Shown here: in pieces, positions 22,308 through 30,795 of the stretch
Numbering within the stretch: position 1 is the stretch's first letter
How the letters are laid out: each line of letters opens with the position of its first letter
Source of the DNA: Hyphomicrobiales bacterium
GTDB lineage: Bacteria > Pseudomonadota > Alphaproteobacteria > Rhizobiales > Beijerinckiaceae
Assembly: GCA_019075905.1 (NCBI GenBank)
Contig: JAGXAM010000001.1
Span: forward strand, 186,001 to 250,000
DNA: 64,000 nucleotides
Reading direction: 5' to 3'
Notes under the pieces: generated by a model
What the model saw: only the letters and a program-made list of their open reading frames with translations
The model's database searches: none
Told to the model about the DNA's origin: nothing
Made by a program: the position numbers and the translations under genes

Positions 22308-24110
22308 TCAGCGCTCGCCTTGGGCCTCGCGGCGGATGCGGTCGAGCTCCTCGGAATAGCGGCGCAGGGTATGGGCTTCGGTGAGCACACCGACGACCCG
22401 GCGCGAGGCGCCGGTGTCGAGCACGGCCAGCTCTTCCGCCTCGAACTTGTCGAAGGATTGCACCGCCTGTTTGGCGTTCATTTCCGGCAGCAGGAATTCG
22501 TTGCGATAGCGCATGACATCGCCGACCAGAATGCCCGGGTGCTGCTCAAGCGCCACCGCATGGGCCTCGCTGACCAGGATCAGCCCGACATAGCGATCAT
22601 CATTGTCGATCACCACAAAGCGCTGGGCGGACCCTGGAGGATGCTCGGCACGAAATTCAGCCAGCGGCAAATCGTGATGCACGGATTTCACCCCGGCGCG
22701 CATCAGCTTTTTGACGGTGAGATCGCGGATCAGGCCGACATCATGGGCGCTGCGGATATTCTCGCCGCGCAGGTGAAAACGCCAGGTGGCGAAAGAATAG
22801 CCGAACACCTGCCGCGAGAGCATGGCCGAGGCCATGACGCCAGTGACCACCAGGCCGGTGATCTGGAAATTGCCGGTCATTTCCAGGGCGAGGAAGGTCA
22901 TGGTCATCGGTCCGCCAATGACCGAGACCGCGACCGAACTCATGCCGACAATGGCATAGAGCGCCAGCGACACATGCAGGTTGGGAAACAGCGCCAGCAT
23001 GGCCATGGCGAAGACCTTGCCGAGCAGCGTGCCCATGAACAGCGAGGCAAAGAACAGACCGCCGCGAAAGCCAGTGCCAATGGACACGGCCGCCGCCAAT
23101 ATTTTCAGCAGCAGCACGCCCGAAAGATGCAGGCCGCCGGTTTGATCGCCAATGACGAGGTGCATGGCGCCATGGCCTGCCGACAGGACCTGCGGCGACA
23201 ACACCGCGGCGACGCCCACGAACAGGCCGCCGATCACCGGACGCACCGGCCCGGGGATTTTGCTGCGGGCGGTCATTTGCTCGATGGTGGTGACGGTCTG
23301 CATCACCAGAATGCCGAGGCCGCCGGCCAACAGGCCGAGCAACAGGGCCATCGGATAGGTGCCGTCAATATGCAATCCCGGCTGGCCGACCGCGATCAGC
23401 GGCAGGCTCCCAAGCAGCTTGCCGGCAATGGCGGTGGCGACATAGGAGGAAGCGATGACCGGCAGCAGCGAGCTCAGCGAATAGGAGCCGATGATCAGCT
23501 CGATGCCATAGAAGGCTCCGGCGAGCGGTGCGTTGAAGGCGGCACCGATGGCCGCGCCAGCACCACAGCCGACCAGCGTGCGCAAATCCGAGCGGCGCAG
23601 CATCAGCATCCTGCCGAGCCAGGAGGCAATGCCGGCACCGGCCTGCGAATAGCCGGCCTCGACTCCGATGGAGGCGCCAAAGCCATTGGAAATGATATTC
23701 TGGCCGACGACGGTCAGGGTATCCCTGACCGACAGGCGCCCGCCGTGCAGGGCATTGGCCTCGATCGGATCGGAGGGCGAGCGGCTCGCCCAGGGCTTGA
23801 TCGCCCGGTTGAACAGGCCGAGCAGCACGGCACCCAGCGCCGGGGCCACCAGCATGATCAAGGTCGGAGCGCCAATATAGGCGCTAAGCTTCTGGCCCGG
23901 GGCCAGATCAAACAGGTGCTGGTGCAGCCATTGTGTCGCCCCGGAAATCCCGGCGACGGCAAGGCCCACAACCACGCCGCTGGCCAGGGCGAGACTGAAA
24001 AAACCCAGTTCGCGCCCGCGTATGAAGGCGCGGAGGCGCTCGGGGGCGCGAAGCCGCGATCCCAGCGTCAGGGCCGGAAATGGCAGAACGCGCGGTAGAC
24101 TCATCCGCAT
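22308..24110 (-). CDS. ClC-type chloride channel/antiporter with C-terminal CBS pair
   Basis: Inner-membrane protein of 600 residues: a ClC core of many hydrophobic helices (roughly 35-425) followed by two CBS domains (about 455-590, LTVKKLMRAGVKSVHHDLPL and ILVGDVMRYRNEF). The three canonical filter motifs are altered. GSGIP is PSDPIEA (about 112), GREGP is GVEAG, and GxFxP is GGLFFAS. The gating glutamate is kept (about E151 in GVEAG). This suggests a divergent ClcB-like branch whose ion preference cannot be read from the sequence. I chose ATG 24110; 24104 is also possible. It lies 175 bp downstream of the 2OG oxygenase gene on the same strand. Confidence 0.9.
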   Translation of the reverse strand: MRMSLPRVLPFPALTLGSRLRAPERLRAFIRGRELGFFSLALASGVVVGLAVAGISGATQWLHQHLFDLAPGQKLSAYIGAPTLIMLVAPALGAVLLGLFNRAIKPWASRSPSDPIEANALHGGRLSVRDTLTVVGQNIISNGFGASIGVEAGYSQAGAGIASWLGRMLMLRRSDLRTLVGCGAGAAIGAAFNAPLAGAFYGIELIIGSYSLSSLLPVIASSYVATAIAGKLLGSLPLIAVGQPGLHIDGTYPMALLLGLLAGGLGILVMQTVTTIEQMTARSKIPGPVRPVIGGLFVGVAAVLSPQVLSAGHGAMHLVIGDQTGGLHLSGVLLLKILAAAVSIGTGFRGGLFFASLFMGTLLGKVFAMAMLALFPNLHVSLALYAIVGMSSVAVSVIGGPMTMTFLALEMTGNFQITGLVVTGVMASAMLSRQVFGYSFATWRFHLRGENIRSAHDVGLIRDLTVKKLMRAGVKSVHHDLPLAEFRAEHPPGSAQRFVVIDNDDRYVGLILVSEAHAVALEQHPGILVGDVMRYRNEFLLPEMNAKQAVQSFDKFEAEELAVLDTGASRRVVGVLTEAHTLRRYSEELDRIRREAQGER

Positions 24111-24227
24111 GGCATCAACCCAACAATGCGTTACGCCATGGCACCCACATGCCACAGCGGGATTTTGACCGATCCATGCGCTTTACGCAGAAAGTCACAT
24201 CAGATTGGTTAAAACAATGTCCCGGCA

Positions 24228-24246
24228 CGGTTGCAGCCTGCAACCG
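24228..24246. other. Perfect 8-bp hairpin downstream of the 2OG oxygenase gene
   Basis: CGGTTGCA and TGCAACCG enclose a 3-base loop. It sits 40 bp behind the oxygenase stop codon (minus strand) and may end or stabilise that transcript. TTTTAACC follows about 15 bases later on the minus strand, so it is a poor intrinsic terminator. Confidence 0.3.
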
Positions 24247-24285
24247 CTGTTTCCCCCTCGCAGACTTTTCTCGCAGCGGGCTGGT

Positions 24286-24918
24286 TCAAGCCTCGGATCG
24301 CGCGAAAAATGCTTTTACTTTCTTCACTTTTGTCGCCATCTGGTGACGGCGCATTTCGTAATCGGCAACGGCCTGGCTGGTGACCCAGTTGAGCTGCAGG
24401 GCGCGGCGCGGGCCGGAAAACGGCTTGTGGCCGTGCCAGGAATGATCCGACCGCTTGAATGCCAGCAGCGTGCCGCCGAAGGGCGGGACTTCTACCGCAT
24501 AATTTTCGAGGTCATGACCATCGCGCAGCAGGCGCAGGCGACCAACATCGCGCTCCCAGCTCTCGTTGAGGTAAAGCAGCAGGGTGATCAGCTTGGTGTC
24601 GCTGTCGGTGTGGATGCCGCCATCCTTGTCGCGGGTGAAGCCACGCACGGTATACATGGTCGGGCGGCCGGAAAGGTCGATTTCGAATTTCTGCTCGATC
24701 AGTTTTTCAAATTGCGGGCTCAGGAGATCGTCGATCATCGCCTTGAAGCGGCCACGGATCGCAAGCTCGCTCGGCGGGTGCGATCCCGGACCGGGCAGCG
24801 TCGGAAAATCGGCGGCAATGCCGGGCAATTCCGCTTCCGGCACGAAACCCGGCACTACGACGTGCTCATAGGGATCGCGCGCGAGCGGCGTGGCAGAAAG
24901 GGCGGCAAAATCCAGCAT
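24286..24918 (-). CDS. 2OG-Fe(II) oxygenase family protein
   Basis: A 210-residue protein with the double-stranded beta-helix iron site: HxD in GGIHTDSDTK (H103, D105) and the distal His in SWHGHKPF (about H162), followed by the 2-oxoglutarate-binding Arg in GPRRALQLNW. Such enzymes hydroxylate a substrate using 2-oxoglutarate and oxygen. The substrate is unknown; prolyl-hydroxylase-like relatives act on proteins or small molecules. I chose ATG 24918 (MLDFAALS); a TTG at 24936 is possible. The C-terminus is lysine-rich (KVKKVKAFF). No neighbour points to a pathway. Confidence 0.82.
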   Translation of the reverse strand: MLDFAALSATPLARDPYEHVVVPGFVPEAELPGIAADFPTLPGPGSHPPSELAIRGRFKAMIDDLLSPQFEKLIEQKFEIDLSGRPTMYTVRGFTRDKDGGIHTDSDTKLITLLLYLNESWERDVGRLRLLRDGHDLENYAVEVPPFGGTLLAFKRSDHSWHGHKPFSGPRRALQLNWVTSQAVADYEMRRHQMATKVKKVKAFFARSEA

Positions 24919-25173
24919 GGCGACAACCTGCAACAAGAGGCGCGGCGCTCCGTGACGCAGCGTCCTTTCTCTAGCACTTTCGTTTGGTATTGGAAGCCGG
25001 AAGTGCTGAAACTCCTGAGTTAGGCGCGCGCCCGGGCGCCGTCAACAGGAAAAGCTAATATAAGGGCGCGGCATTGTGGCTTGCGCGGTTCTGCCGCGCA
25101 AATCGTCCCTGCTCAACCCGGGGGTGCAGCAGGCCCGGTCGCGAGGCCGGTGCGCGCCGATGGTCGCGGGGGG

Positions 25174-26031
25174 TCAGCGGGCCCGGGCCGGAGCAATGCG
25201 GCGCAGGCCGGTGACATTGCCGCCGCCGGTGGCCTCGATGCGGGCCGTGGCCTGCGCCAAAGGCTCGCTGGTCACCTGCATAAAATATCCATTGGCATGC
25301 AGCAGCGTCTCGGCATCACGCATGATGCCGACATGGCCGCGCCAGAACACCAGATCGCCGCGAGTTCGGGCAAGAGCGCTGACATCCTCGCCGGCAAAGG
25401 CCTGCAGCATGTCGCTGTCACGCGGGGCAGAAATGCCGCCCGCCTGCAGGGCCACCTGCACGAGGCCGGAACAGTCAATGCCGCACCAGGTCTTGCCGCC
25501 CCACAGATAGGGCGCGTTGAGGAAGGCTTCCGCGACCGCTACCCAGTCCGCCGCCACGGCTTCCAGCGCCACAAGGTGGCGCGCATAGACAAAGCCGCCC
25601 TCCTGGAGACGCGCAAATTCACCGGTAAAACTGTGCACGGCCACGGTTGCGCCGAGGGGCAAGGCCTGCATCACCGGATGCTTGATGCTGGCGCCGGGAT
25701 AAACAAAGCTGCGCGGCACGCATAATTTATGGGTGGGTGCGGCGCGCTGCGGCAGCAGCCCGGCCGCGGGCAGATAGCCGACATAACCATCGCCGTCGAG
25801 CTGGACATAGGCCCAGCCCTCCTCGTCCTCATAGACCACGAGGCGCTCGCCATAAAGCGCCTGGGTGAGCAAGCCCTTGTCGGGGCCGGGGCCCTGGCGC
25901 AAGTCCAGCGCTTCCGCGATCACGCATGCCGCGTCACCGACGACATAGCGCGCCGCCTCGACCCTGCCCCGCAGATGCGCGGCAGCAAGATCAGCGCGGG
26001 CCGGGGTCAGGCGTGGATCAGGTCTGGTCAT
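25174..26031 (-). CDS. NlpC/P60 (C40) peptidase with N-terminal SH3-like domains
   Basis: A 285-residue cell-wall peptidase. The first 155 residues form two SH3b-like repeats (LTQALYGERLVVYEDEEGWA, then KHPVMQALPLGATVAVHSF). The catalytic domain has Cys187 in GIDCSGLVQVAL, His233 in RGHVGIM, and a third polar residue near LLHANGY. The family usually cleaves gamma-D-Glu-diaminopimelate bonds in murein peptides. No signal peptide is visible, so it may act on recycled peptides in the cytoplasm. Its ATG (26031) overlaps the end of the marR-type gene by 14 bases, and the M17 aminopeptidase lies just upstream of that, a plausible murein-peptide processing operon. Confidence 0.88.
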   Translation of the reverse strand: MTRPDPRLTPARADLAAAHLRGRVEAARYVVGDAACVIAEALDLRQGPGPDKGLLTQALYGERLVVYEDEEGWAYVQLDGDGYVGYLPAAGLLPQRAAPTHKLCVPRSFVYPGASIKHPVMQALPLGATVAVHSFTGEFARLQEGGFVYARHLVALEAVAADWVAVAEAFLNAPYLWGGKTWCGIDCSGLVQVALQAGGISAPRDSDMLQAFAGEDVSALARTRGDLVFWRGHVGIMRDAETLLHANGYFMQVTSEPLAQATARIEATGGGNVTGLRRIAPARAR

Positions 26032-26383
26032 CGAGTTCTGCTGCCAATCTGGTCATTTCATCACCCAGCCGCTCGACAAACAAGGCACCCTTGACGGTTC
26101 GCTGGATGATGACATTGCGCTTGTCGGCGAGATCGCGGCGGCGCGCCACCAGTTCGACCCTGCCCATGGCATCGAGGGCGCGAGTGATGACCGGCTTGGT
26201 GACATTGAGCTTCGCAGCAAGGCCACGCACCGTGTGCGGCGGGGTCTCGCGATAAATGGTGAGCAACAGGGCCAGCTGGCGGAGCGTGAAATCATCGGTT
26301 TTGCCAAGGTGCATGTCGGCGACGAGGCGCATGGTCAGCCCATGCACCAGCCGCAAGCTTTGCGCATGCGAAAAAACCGCCAA
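26018..26383 (-). CDS. MarR-like winged-helix regulator
   Basis: A 121-residue protein with a winged helix: TLRQLALLLTIYRETPPHTV, then the recognition region GLAAKLNVTKPVITRALDAM, then the wing RRRDLADKRNVIIQRTVKG. This is the MarR pattern, shortened at the C-terminus. The start is a TTG at 26383 with AAGGA 8 bases upstream. It lies between the M17 aminopeptidase gene (46 bp upstream) and the NlpC/P60 gene (14-base overlap), so it is co-translated with the latter. It may control this operon (inference); no clear operator palindrome was noticed. Confidence 0.8.
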   Translation of the reverse strand: MAVFSHAQSLRLVHGLTMRLVADMHLGKTDDFTLRQLALLLTIYRETPPHTVRGLAAKLNVTKPVITRALDAMGRVELVARRRDLADKRNVIIQRTVKGALFVERLGDEMTRLAAELDDQT

Positions 26384-26428
26384 GCCTCGGATCCTTGCGC
26401 CAGAGATGCAAATCGTTTCGTATCCGAA

Positions 26429-27829
26429 TTAACTTAACGATTTTGCACCAGTCGCCCCAAAGCGTCGGGCGACCACATGGGCGACGAGGCGTGCGGCCTG
26501 GCATTCGCCGCCCTCAGGGCGTCCGGGCCGGGCGGCCGGAGTCCAGCCATAAATATCGAAATGCGCATAGGCACGGCATTTTTCGACAAAGCGGTTGAGA
26601 AACAGGGCTGCGGTGATCGAACCTGCAAAGCCGCCGGAAGTGACATTGTTGAGATCGGAAATCTTGCCCTCCAGCAGGCGATCATAGGGGTGCCAGAGCG
26701 GCAGTCGCCAGACCGGATCCTGGATTGCTGCCCCGGTTTCGGCAATCTCGGCGGCCAAAGCCTCATCATGGGTGTAAAAGGGGGGCAGATCCGGGCCGAG
26801 GGCGACGCGCGCCGCGCCGGTCAGGGTGGCAAAATCGATCAGAAGGTCGGGGGCCTCCTCGTCAGCAAGGGCCAGGGCATCGGCAAGGATGAGACGGCCC
26901 TCGGCGTCGGTATTGCCGATTTCGACGCTGAGGCCCTTGCGGCTGGGGTAAATATCGCCGGGCCGAAAGGAAGGGCCGGAAATGGCGTTTTCGACGATGG
27001 GCAGCAGCAGGCGCAGGCGCACATCGTTGCCCTGCCCCATGATCAGGCTGGCGGCGGCCAGCGCCGCAGCGGCTCCGCCCATGTCTTTTTTCATCAGCAG
27101 CATGCCGGCATCCGGCTTGATATTCAGCCCGCCGGTGTCAAAACACACGCCCTTGCCGACAAGTGTCACTTTCGGGGCATCGACGCGGCCCCAGGTCACA
27201 TCGACGAGGCGCGGCGGCTGGTGCGCGGCGCGACCGACGGCGTGAATCAGCGGCAGGTTTTGCGCCAGCAATTCATCGCCCGTGATGACCTTGATATCGG
27301 CACCATGGGTTGACGCCAGATTTCGTGCAGCCTGGGCCAGCGCGGCGGGCGTCATGTCATTGGCGGGCGTGTTGATGAGGTCGCGCGTCCGGCAGGTGGC
27401 TGCGGCCTCACGCTCGAGCGCAGCGGCATCGACGCCCCCGGGAGCGCAAAGCAGGACCTGTTCGCTCGTATCCGGTCTATACCGGGTGAAGCGGTAGGAA
27501 CCGAGCAACCACGCCAGAGCCGCAAGCCCGGTATCGTGGGGAGCGTTGGCAAAAGCGTAGGTGCCGGGCGGCAGAAGCGTGGCAAGACGGCCTGGCAAAA
27601 AGGCATCGGCGTTGCGGCCCGCCTGATCGAGCCCGAACATGACGGCCAGTGGCACGCCCTCACCGTCATGGGCGAGCAGATGCTGGCCGGGCTTGGCCTT
27701 GAAGCCGGCAAAGCCCGCCTGCCGGGCAATGGCCCCGGGCAGCTTTGCCAGCACTTCGGCGAGGCTGGAAGTTGTGACGAACCAGACGGGGATGGCTTTG
27801 GGCGAGGGGGGAGCGAAGATCGGGAGCAT
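26429..27829 (-). CDS. Leucyl aminopeptidase family (M17) protein
   Basis: A 466-residue metallo-aminopeptidase. The dimetal site and catalytic region are GKGVCFDTGGLNIKPDAG with MLLMKKDMGGAA, and the M17 signature NTDAEGRLILADAL lies near 305. The N-terminal domain is short and divergent, as in the PepB-like forms of alphaproteobacteria, hence no pepA symbol. It releases N-terminal residues from peptides in the cytoplasm. ATG 27829 has CAGGA upstream. It heads a minus-strand group with the MarR-like regulator and the NlpC/P60 peptidase and is divergent from the TPR lipoprotein gene across an AT-rich gap of 97 bp. Confidence 0.92.
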   Translation of the reverse strand: MLPIFAPPSPKAIPVWFVTTSSLAEVLAKLPGAIARQAGFAGFKAKPGQHLLAHDGEGVPLAVMFGLDQAGRNADAFLPGRLATLLPPGTYAFANAPHDTGLAALAWLLGSYRFTRYRPDTSEQVLLCAPGGVDAAALEREAAATCRTRDLINTPANDMTPAALAQAARNLASTHGADIKVITGDELLAQNLPLIHAVGRAAHQPPRLVDVTWGRVDAPKVTLVGKGVCFDTGGLNIKPDAGMLLMKKDMGGAAAALAAASLIMGQGNDVRLRLLLPIVENAISGPSFRPGDIYPSRKGLSVEIGNTDAEGRLILADALALADEEAPDLLIDFATLTGAARVALGPDLPPFYTHDEALAAEIAETGAAIQDPVWRLPLWHPYDRLLEGKISDLNNVTSGGFAGSITAALFLNRFVEKCRAYAHFDIYGWTPAARPGRPEGGECQAARLVAHVVARRFGATGAKSLS

Positions 27830-27926
27830 GATATCCTGTGCCAGAATGGCGCGTTAAGTTTCTTTTAAGATTAAGTCTTTACCAAAACAAAGGTTAATTT
27901 TTCGCATCTCCGGATGGCCACCCGCC

Positions 27927-28751
27927 ATGATAAACGCCCGCAGCACCTGGCCCCGCTCCCTCACTCATCTTGCCGCCATGCTGGGCTTGCCCCTGCTGCT
28001 GGCGGGCTGTGCCGCGATGGGTGACGTCACCGGCAGTGTCAACCAGCCGCTGGCACCCTTGCCACATGGCGCGGATGCCGTGCGTGCCTATACCACGCAA
28101 TGGGGCAACCGCTACGAGGCCCAGAACGACAATATCAATGCGGCCATGAACTACGCGCGCGGCCTGCGCCGCGAGCATCGCAACAACCAGGCGGCGGCGG
28201 TGCTGCAGGTGGCCGTGCTGCATCACCCCAAGGACCGGGCGCTGCGTGCCGAATATGGCAAGGCGCTGGTCGATGCCGGGCATTATGATCAGGCCCTGCC
28301 GGTGCTGCAGGCTGCCTCGACCCCCGACCATCCCGACTGGTCGGTGCTTTCGGCCGAGGGCACCATAGCCGATCAGGTCGGCGATCATGTAAAGGCCCAG
28401 TCGCTTTATGCCAGCGCCCTGAAAATACGGCCCGGCGAACCGGCGGTCCTCTCCAATCTCGGCCTGTCCTATGCGCTGTCGCGCAATTTGCCGGCGGCCG
28501 AGCAGGTGCTGGCAGAGGCGGCGGCCAGCCCGCTGGCGGGGGCACGCGTGCAACAGAATTACGCTCTGGTGCTGGCGCTCGAAGGCAAATTCCGGGAATC
28601 CGAACAGGTTTCGGCGCGCAACCTGTCACCGGCGCAGGCGGCCGCCAATGTCGCGGCCATCCGGCAGATGATCGCCCAGTCCGATACCTGGAAAAACATC
28701 CAGCAAAGCGCGCCGCACCATGCGCGCAAGCACCGGCACGCCAAGAGCTGA
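27927..28751 (+). CDS. TPR-containing lipoprotein (TadD-like)
   Basis: A 274-residue envelope protein. Its N-terminus is a lipoprotein signal ending in the lipobox LLAGC (Cys near 27). It is followed by tetratricopeptide repeats (NAAMNYARGLRREHRNNQAA, AEYGKALVDAGHYDQALPVL, AQSLYASALKIRPGEPAVLS, NLGLSYALSRNLPAAEQVL) and a basic His-rich tail (HHARKHRHAKS). This layout resembles TadD of Flp pilus systems, but no tad or cpa genes are nearby, so the role is uncertain; a scaffold for an envelope complex is likely. It is divergent from the M17 gene and 62 bp from the SMP-30 gene. Confidence 0.82.
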   Translation: MINARSTWPRSLTHLAAMLGLPLLLAGCAAMGDVTGSVNQPLAPLPHGADAVRAYTTQWGNRYEAQNDNINAAMNYARGLRREHRNNQAAAVLQVAVLHHPKDRALRAEYGKALVDAGHYDQALPVLQAASTPDHPDWSVLSAEGTIADQVGDHVKAQSLYASALKIRPGEPAVLSNLGLSYALSRNLPAAEQVLAEAAASPLAGARVQQNYALVLALEGKFRESEQVSARNLSPAQAAANVAAIRQMIAQSDTWKNIQQSAPHHARKHRHAKS

Positions 28752-28813
28752 AAAGCGCTGGCATCGGCGCAGGGATCATTTATGCTGCGGCGGACCCTGA
28801 ACTGGATGTGCCC

Positions 28814-29677
28814 ATGCTCGAAATCACCCCCGCGACCAAGCCTGCCATCACCTTTCCGCTGCAACTGGGTGAGGGCCCGACCTGGGATGATGTCCGCCAT
28901 TGCCTGTGGTTTGTCGATATCACCGCCCCTGCCCTGCACCAGCTCGATCCGGCCAGCGGGACGATCACCAGCCATGCCATGCCGTCCGACATCGGCAGCT
29001 TTGGCTTGACGCAAGGCGAGCGGCTGATCGTGGCGCTGCGCCATGGCGTGCATTTCTATGATCCGGCGCGCCGGACCCTAGAAATTCTGGTGCATCCCGA
29101 ACCCGACCAGCCGCATGGCCGCCTCAATGATGGCAAGGTCGGCCCGGACGGGGCGTTTTATGTCGGCTCGATGGATGAGCGCTCGCCGCGCCAGCCGGTC
29201 GCCGCGCTTTACCGCATCACCCCGGATGGCACCGTCACAAAGCTGCGCGACGGGCTGCTGATTTCCAATGGCCTTGCCTGGAGCCCGGACGGGCGCACGA
29301 TGTATCATGCCGATACGCGGGCCAATCTTGTCAGCCAATGCGCCTTTGACCCGGCCAGCGGCCCGGTCGGGGCCTTCAAGCCCTTCCGCCCGCTTGCCAA
29401 CGAGGACGGCGTGCCTGATGGCGCAACCATCGATGCGCAGGGCTATTACTGGAGCGCGGGCGTGTCTGCGGGCTGTCTCAACCGGATCGCCCCCGACGGG
29501 GTCATCGAGAGGCGGCTGCACCTGCCGATGAAACACCCGACCATGCCTTGTTTTGGCGGGGCTGATCTGGCGACGCTTTATGTGACCTCGCTGACGCGCG
29601 ACGGCGACCAGGGCACGTTGATCGCGCTCGACGCCGGGGTGCGCGGCCTGCCCGGATATCGCTTCAAGCGCGTCTGA
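28814..29677 (+). CDS. SMP-30/gluconolactonase family protein
   Basis: A 287-residue six-bladed beta-propeller lactonase. Family landmarks are the metal-ligand Glu in GEGPTWDD, RLNDGKVGPDGAFYVGSMD (Asn and Asp ligands), ISNGLAWSPDGRTMYHADT, and ATIDAQGYYWSAGV. It probably hydrolyses a sugar lactone to the aldonic acid. I chose ATG 28814, with GGATG upstream; a GTG at 28808 is equally open. Only 17 bp separate it from denD, so the two form an operon in which the lactonase product may feed the dehydrogenase (inference). Confidence 0.88.
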   Translation: MLEITPATKPAITFPLQLGEGPTWDDVRHCLWFVDITAPALHQLDPASGTITSHAMPSDIGSFGLTQGERLIVALRHGVHFYDPARRTLEILVHPEPDQPHGRLNDGKVGPDGAFYVGSMDERSPRQPVAALYRITPDGTVTKLRDGLLISNGLAWSPDGRTMYHADTRANLVSQCAFDPASGPVGAFKPFRPLANEDGVPDGATIDAQGYYWSAGVSAGCLNRIAPDGVIERRLHLPMKHPTMPCFGGADLATLYVTSLTRDGDQGTLIALDAGVRGLPGYRFKRV

Positions 29678-29694
29678 AACGAGAGGAATCTTGC

Positions 29695-30675
29695 ATGAAA
29701 GTCTTGATCATCGGTGCCGCCGGCATGGTGGGCAACAAGCTCGCCCGGAATCTGGCCGCAAGTGGCACGCTTGCCGGCACGAAACTGGCGGCGCTGACGC
29801 TGGCTGATGCGGTGATGCCGCAGGCCCCGGCAGATGCCACAGTGCCGGTGAGCGTGGTGCGCATCGATATTTCGCAGCGCCCCGAGGTCGACAAGCTGAT
29901 CGCGACCGAGCCGGACGTGATTTTTCACCTCGCGGCGATTGTCTCGGGCGAGGCCGAGCAGAATTTCGACAAAGGTTATGCCATCAATCTCGATGGCACG
30001 CGGTATTTGCTGGAGGCGATCAGGGCGCGAGGTGCTCATTATGTGCCGAAATTCATCTTCACCTCGTCGATTGCGGTGTTTGGTCCGCCCTTCCCGGACG
30101 CCATTGACGATGATTTCCGCCTGACGCCGACCACCAGCTATGGCACGCAAAAAGCCATCGACGAATTGCTGCTGGCGGATTTTACGCGAAAGGGTTTCGT
30201 CGATGGTATCGGCTTGCGGCTGCCGACCATCTGCGTGCGGCCGGGCAAGCCGAATCTGGCCGCCTCGGGGTTTTTCTCCGGCATCATCCGCGAGCCGCTG
30301 GCCGGCCTGCCCGCAGTGCTCCCCGTGAGTGTCGATGTGCGCCATTGGCACGCCTCGCCGCGTGCGGCGCTGGGTTTCCTGCTGCATGCGGCAGGCCTGC
30401 CCAAGGGCGCGCTCGGCACGAGGGTGAACCTGACTCTGCCCGGCTTGTCGGTGACCGTCGCCGAGCAACTTGAGGCGCTGCGCGAGGTGGCCGGTGCCTC
30501 GGCGCTCAGTCTGGTGCGGATGGAGCCGGATGCGACCATCGCCAAAATCGTGGCCGGCTGGCCGCAGAATTTCATCCCGGCACGGGCGCTCGCCCTGGGA
30601 TTCAAGGCCGAGAGTTCGTTTGCCGAGATCATTCAGGCGCATATCGAGGATGAAATGCGCGGGGCAGCGCGGTGA
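29695..30675 (+). CDS. denD: D-erythronate dehydrogenase (NAD-dependent SDR)
   Basis: A 326-residue extended short-chain dehydrogenase. The NAD motif GAAGMVGNKLARNL starts near 8, the IFHLAAIVSGEAE segment follows, and the active-site pair YGTQK lies near 152-156. The combination of AAIVSGEAE, TSYGTQKAIDELLLADF and RLPTICVRPGKPNLAASGFF is what I associate with DenD, which oxidises D-erythronate to 2-oxo-tetronate. The other den or otn genes (isomerase, kinase, decarboxylase) are not in the window, so the exact substrate is uncertain. GAGAGG precedes the ATG. It is convergent with the Sel1 gene. Confidence 0.8.
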   Translation: MKVLIIGAAGMVGNKLARNLAASGTLAGTKLAALTLADAVMPQAPADATVPVSVVRIDISQRPEVDKLIATEPDVIFHLAAIVSGEAEQNFDKGYAINLDGTRYLLEAIRARGAHYVPKFIFTSSIAVFGPPFPDAIDDDFRLTPTTSYGTQKAIDELLLADFTRKGFVDGIGLRLPTICVRPGKPNLAASGFFSGIIREPLAGLPAVLPVSVDVRHWHASPRAALGFLLHAAGLPKGALGTRVNLTLPGLSVTVAEQLEALREVAGASALSLVRMEPDATIAKIVAGWPQNFIPARALALGFKAESSFAEIIQAHIEDEMRGAAR

Positions 30676-30795
30676 GGAAAAGTTCTCTGCGAAAATTGGG
30701 CGATTTTTGCCTGAACAGTCAATATCCAGCTTCGTTCTGATGCCGGAAGGGGCGGTAGCCCAGATGAGTTACACCACGTTGCTGGACATGATATC

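Noticed and set aside
22320-24098. Plus-strand open frame of 592 codons opposite the ClC gene
   Set aside because: The translation is Gln-, His- and Gly-rich with no domain, and the opposite strand encodes a complete membrane protein with CBS domains.
25081-25101. Hairpin TTGCGCGG/CCGCGCAA behind the NlpC/P60 gene region
   Set aside because: It lies upstream of the oxygenase-side gap, not at a gene end that fits, and has no T-run on either strand, so I do not call a terminator.
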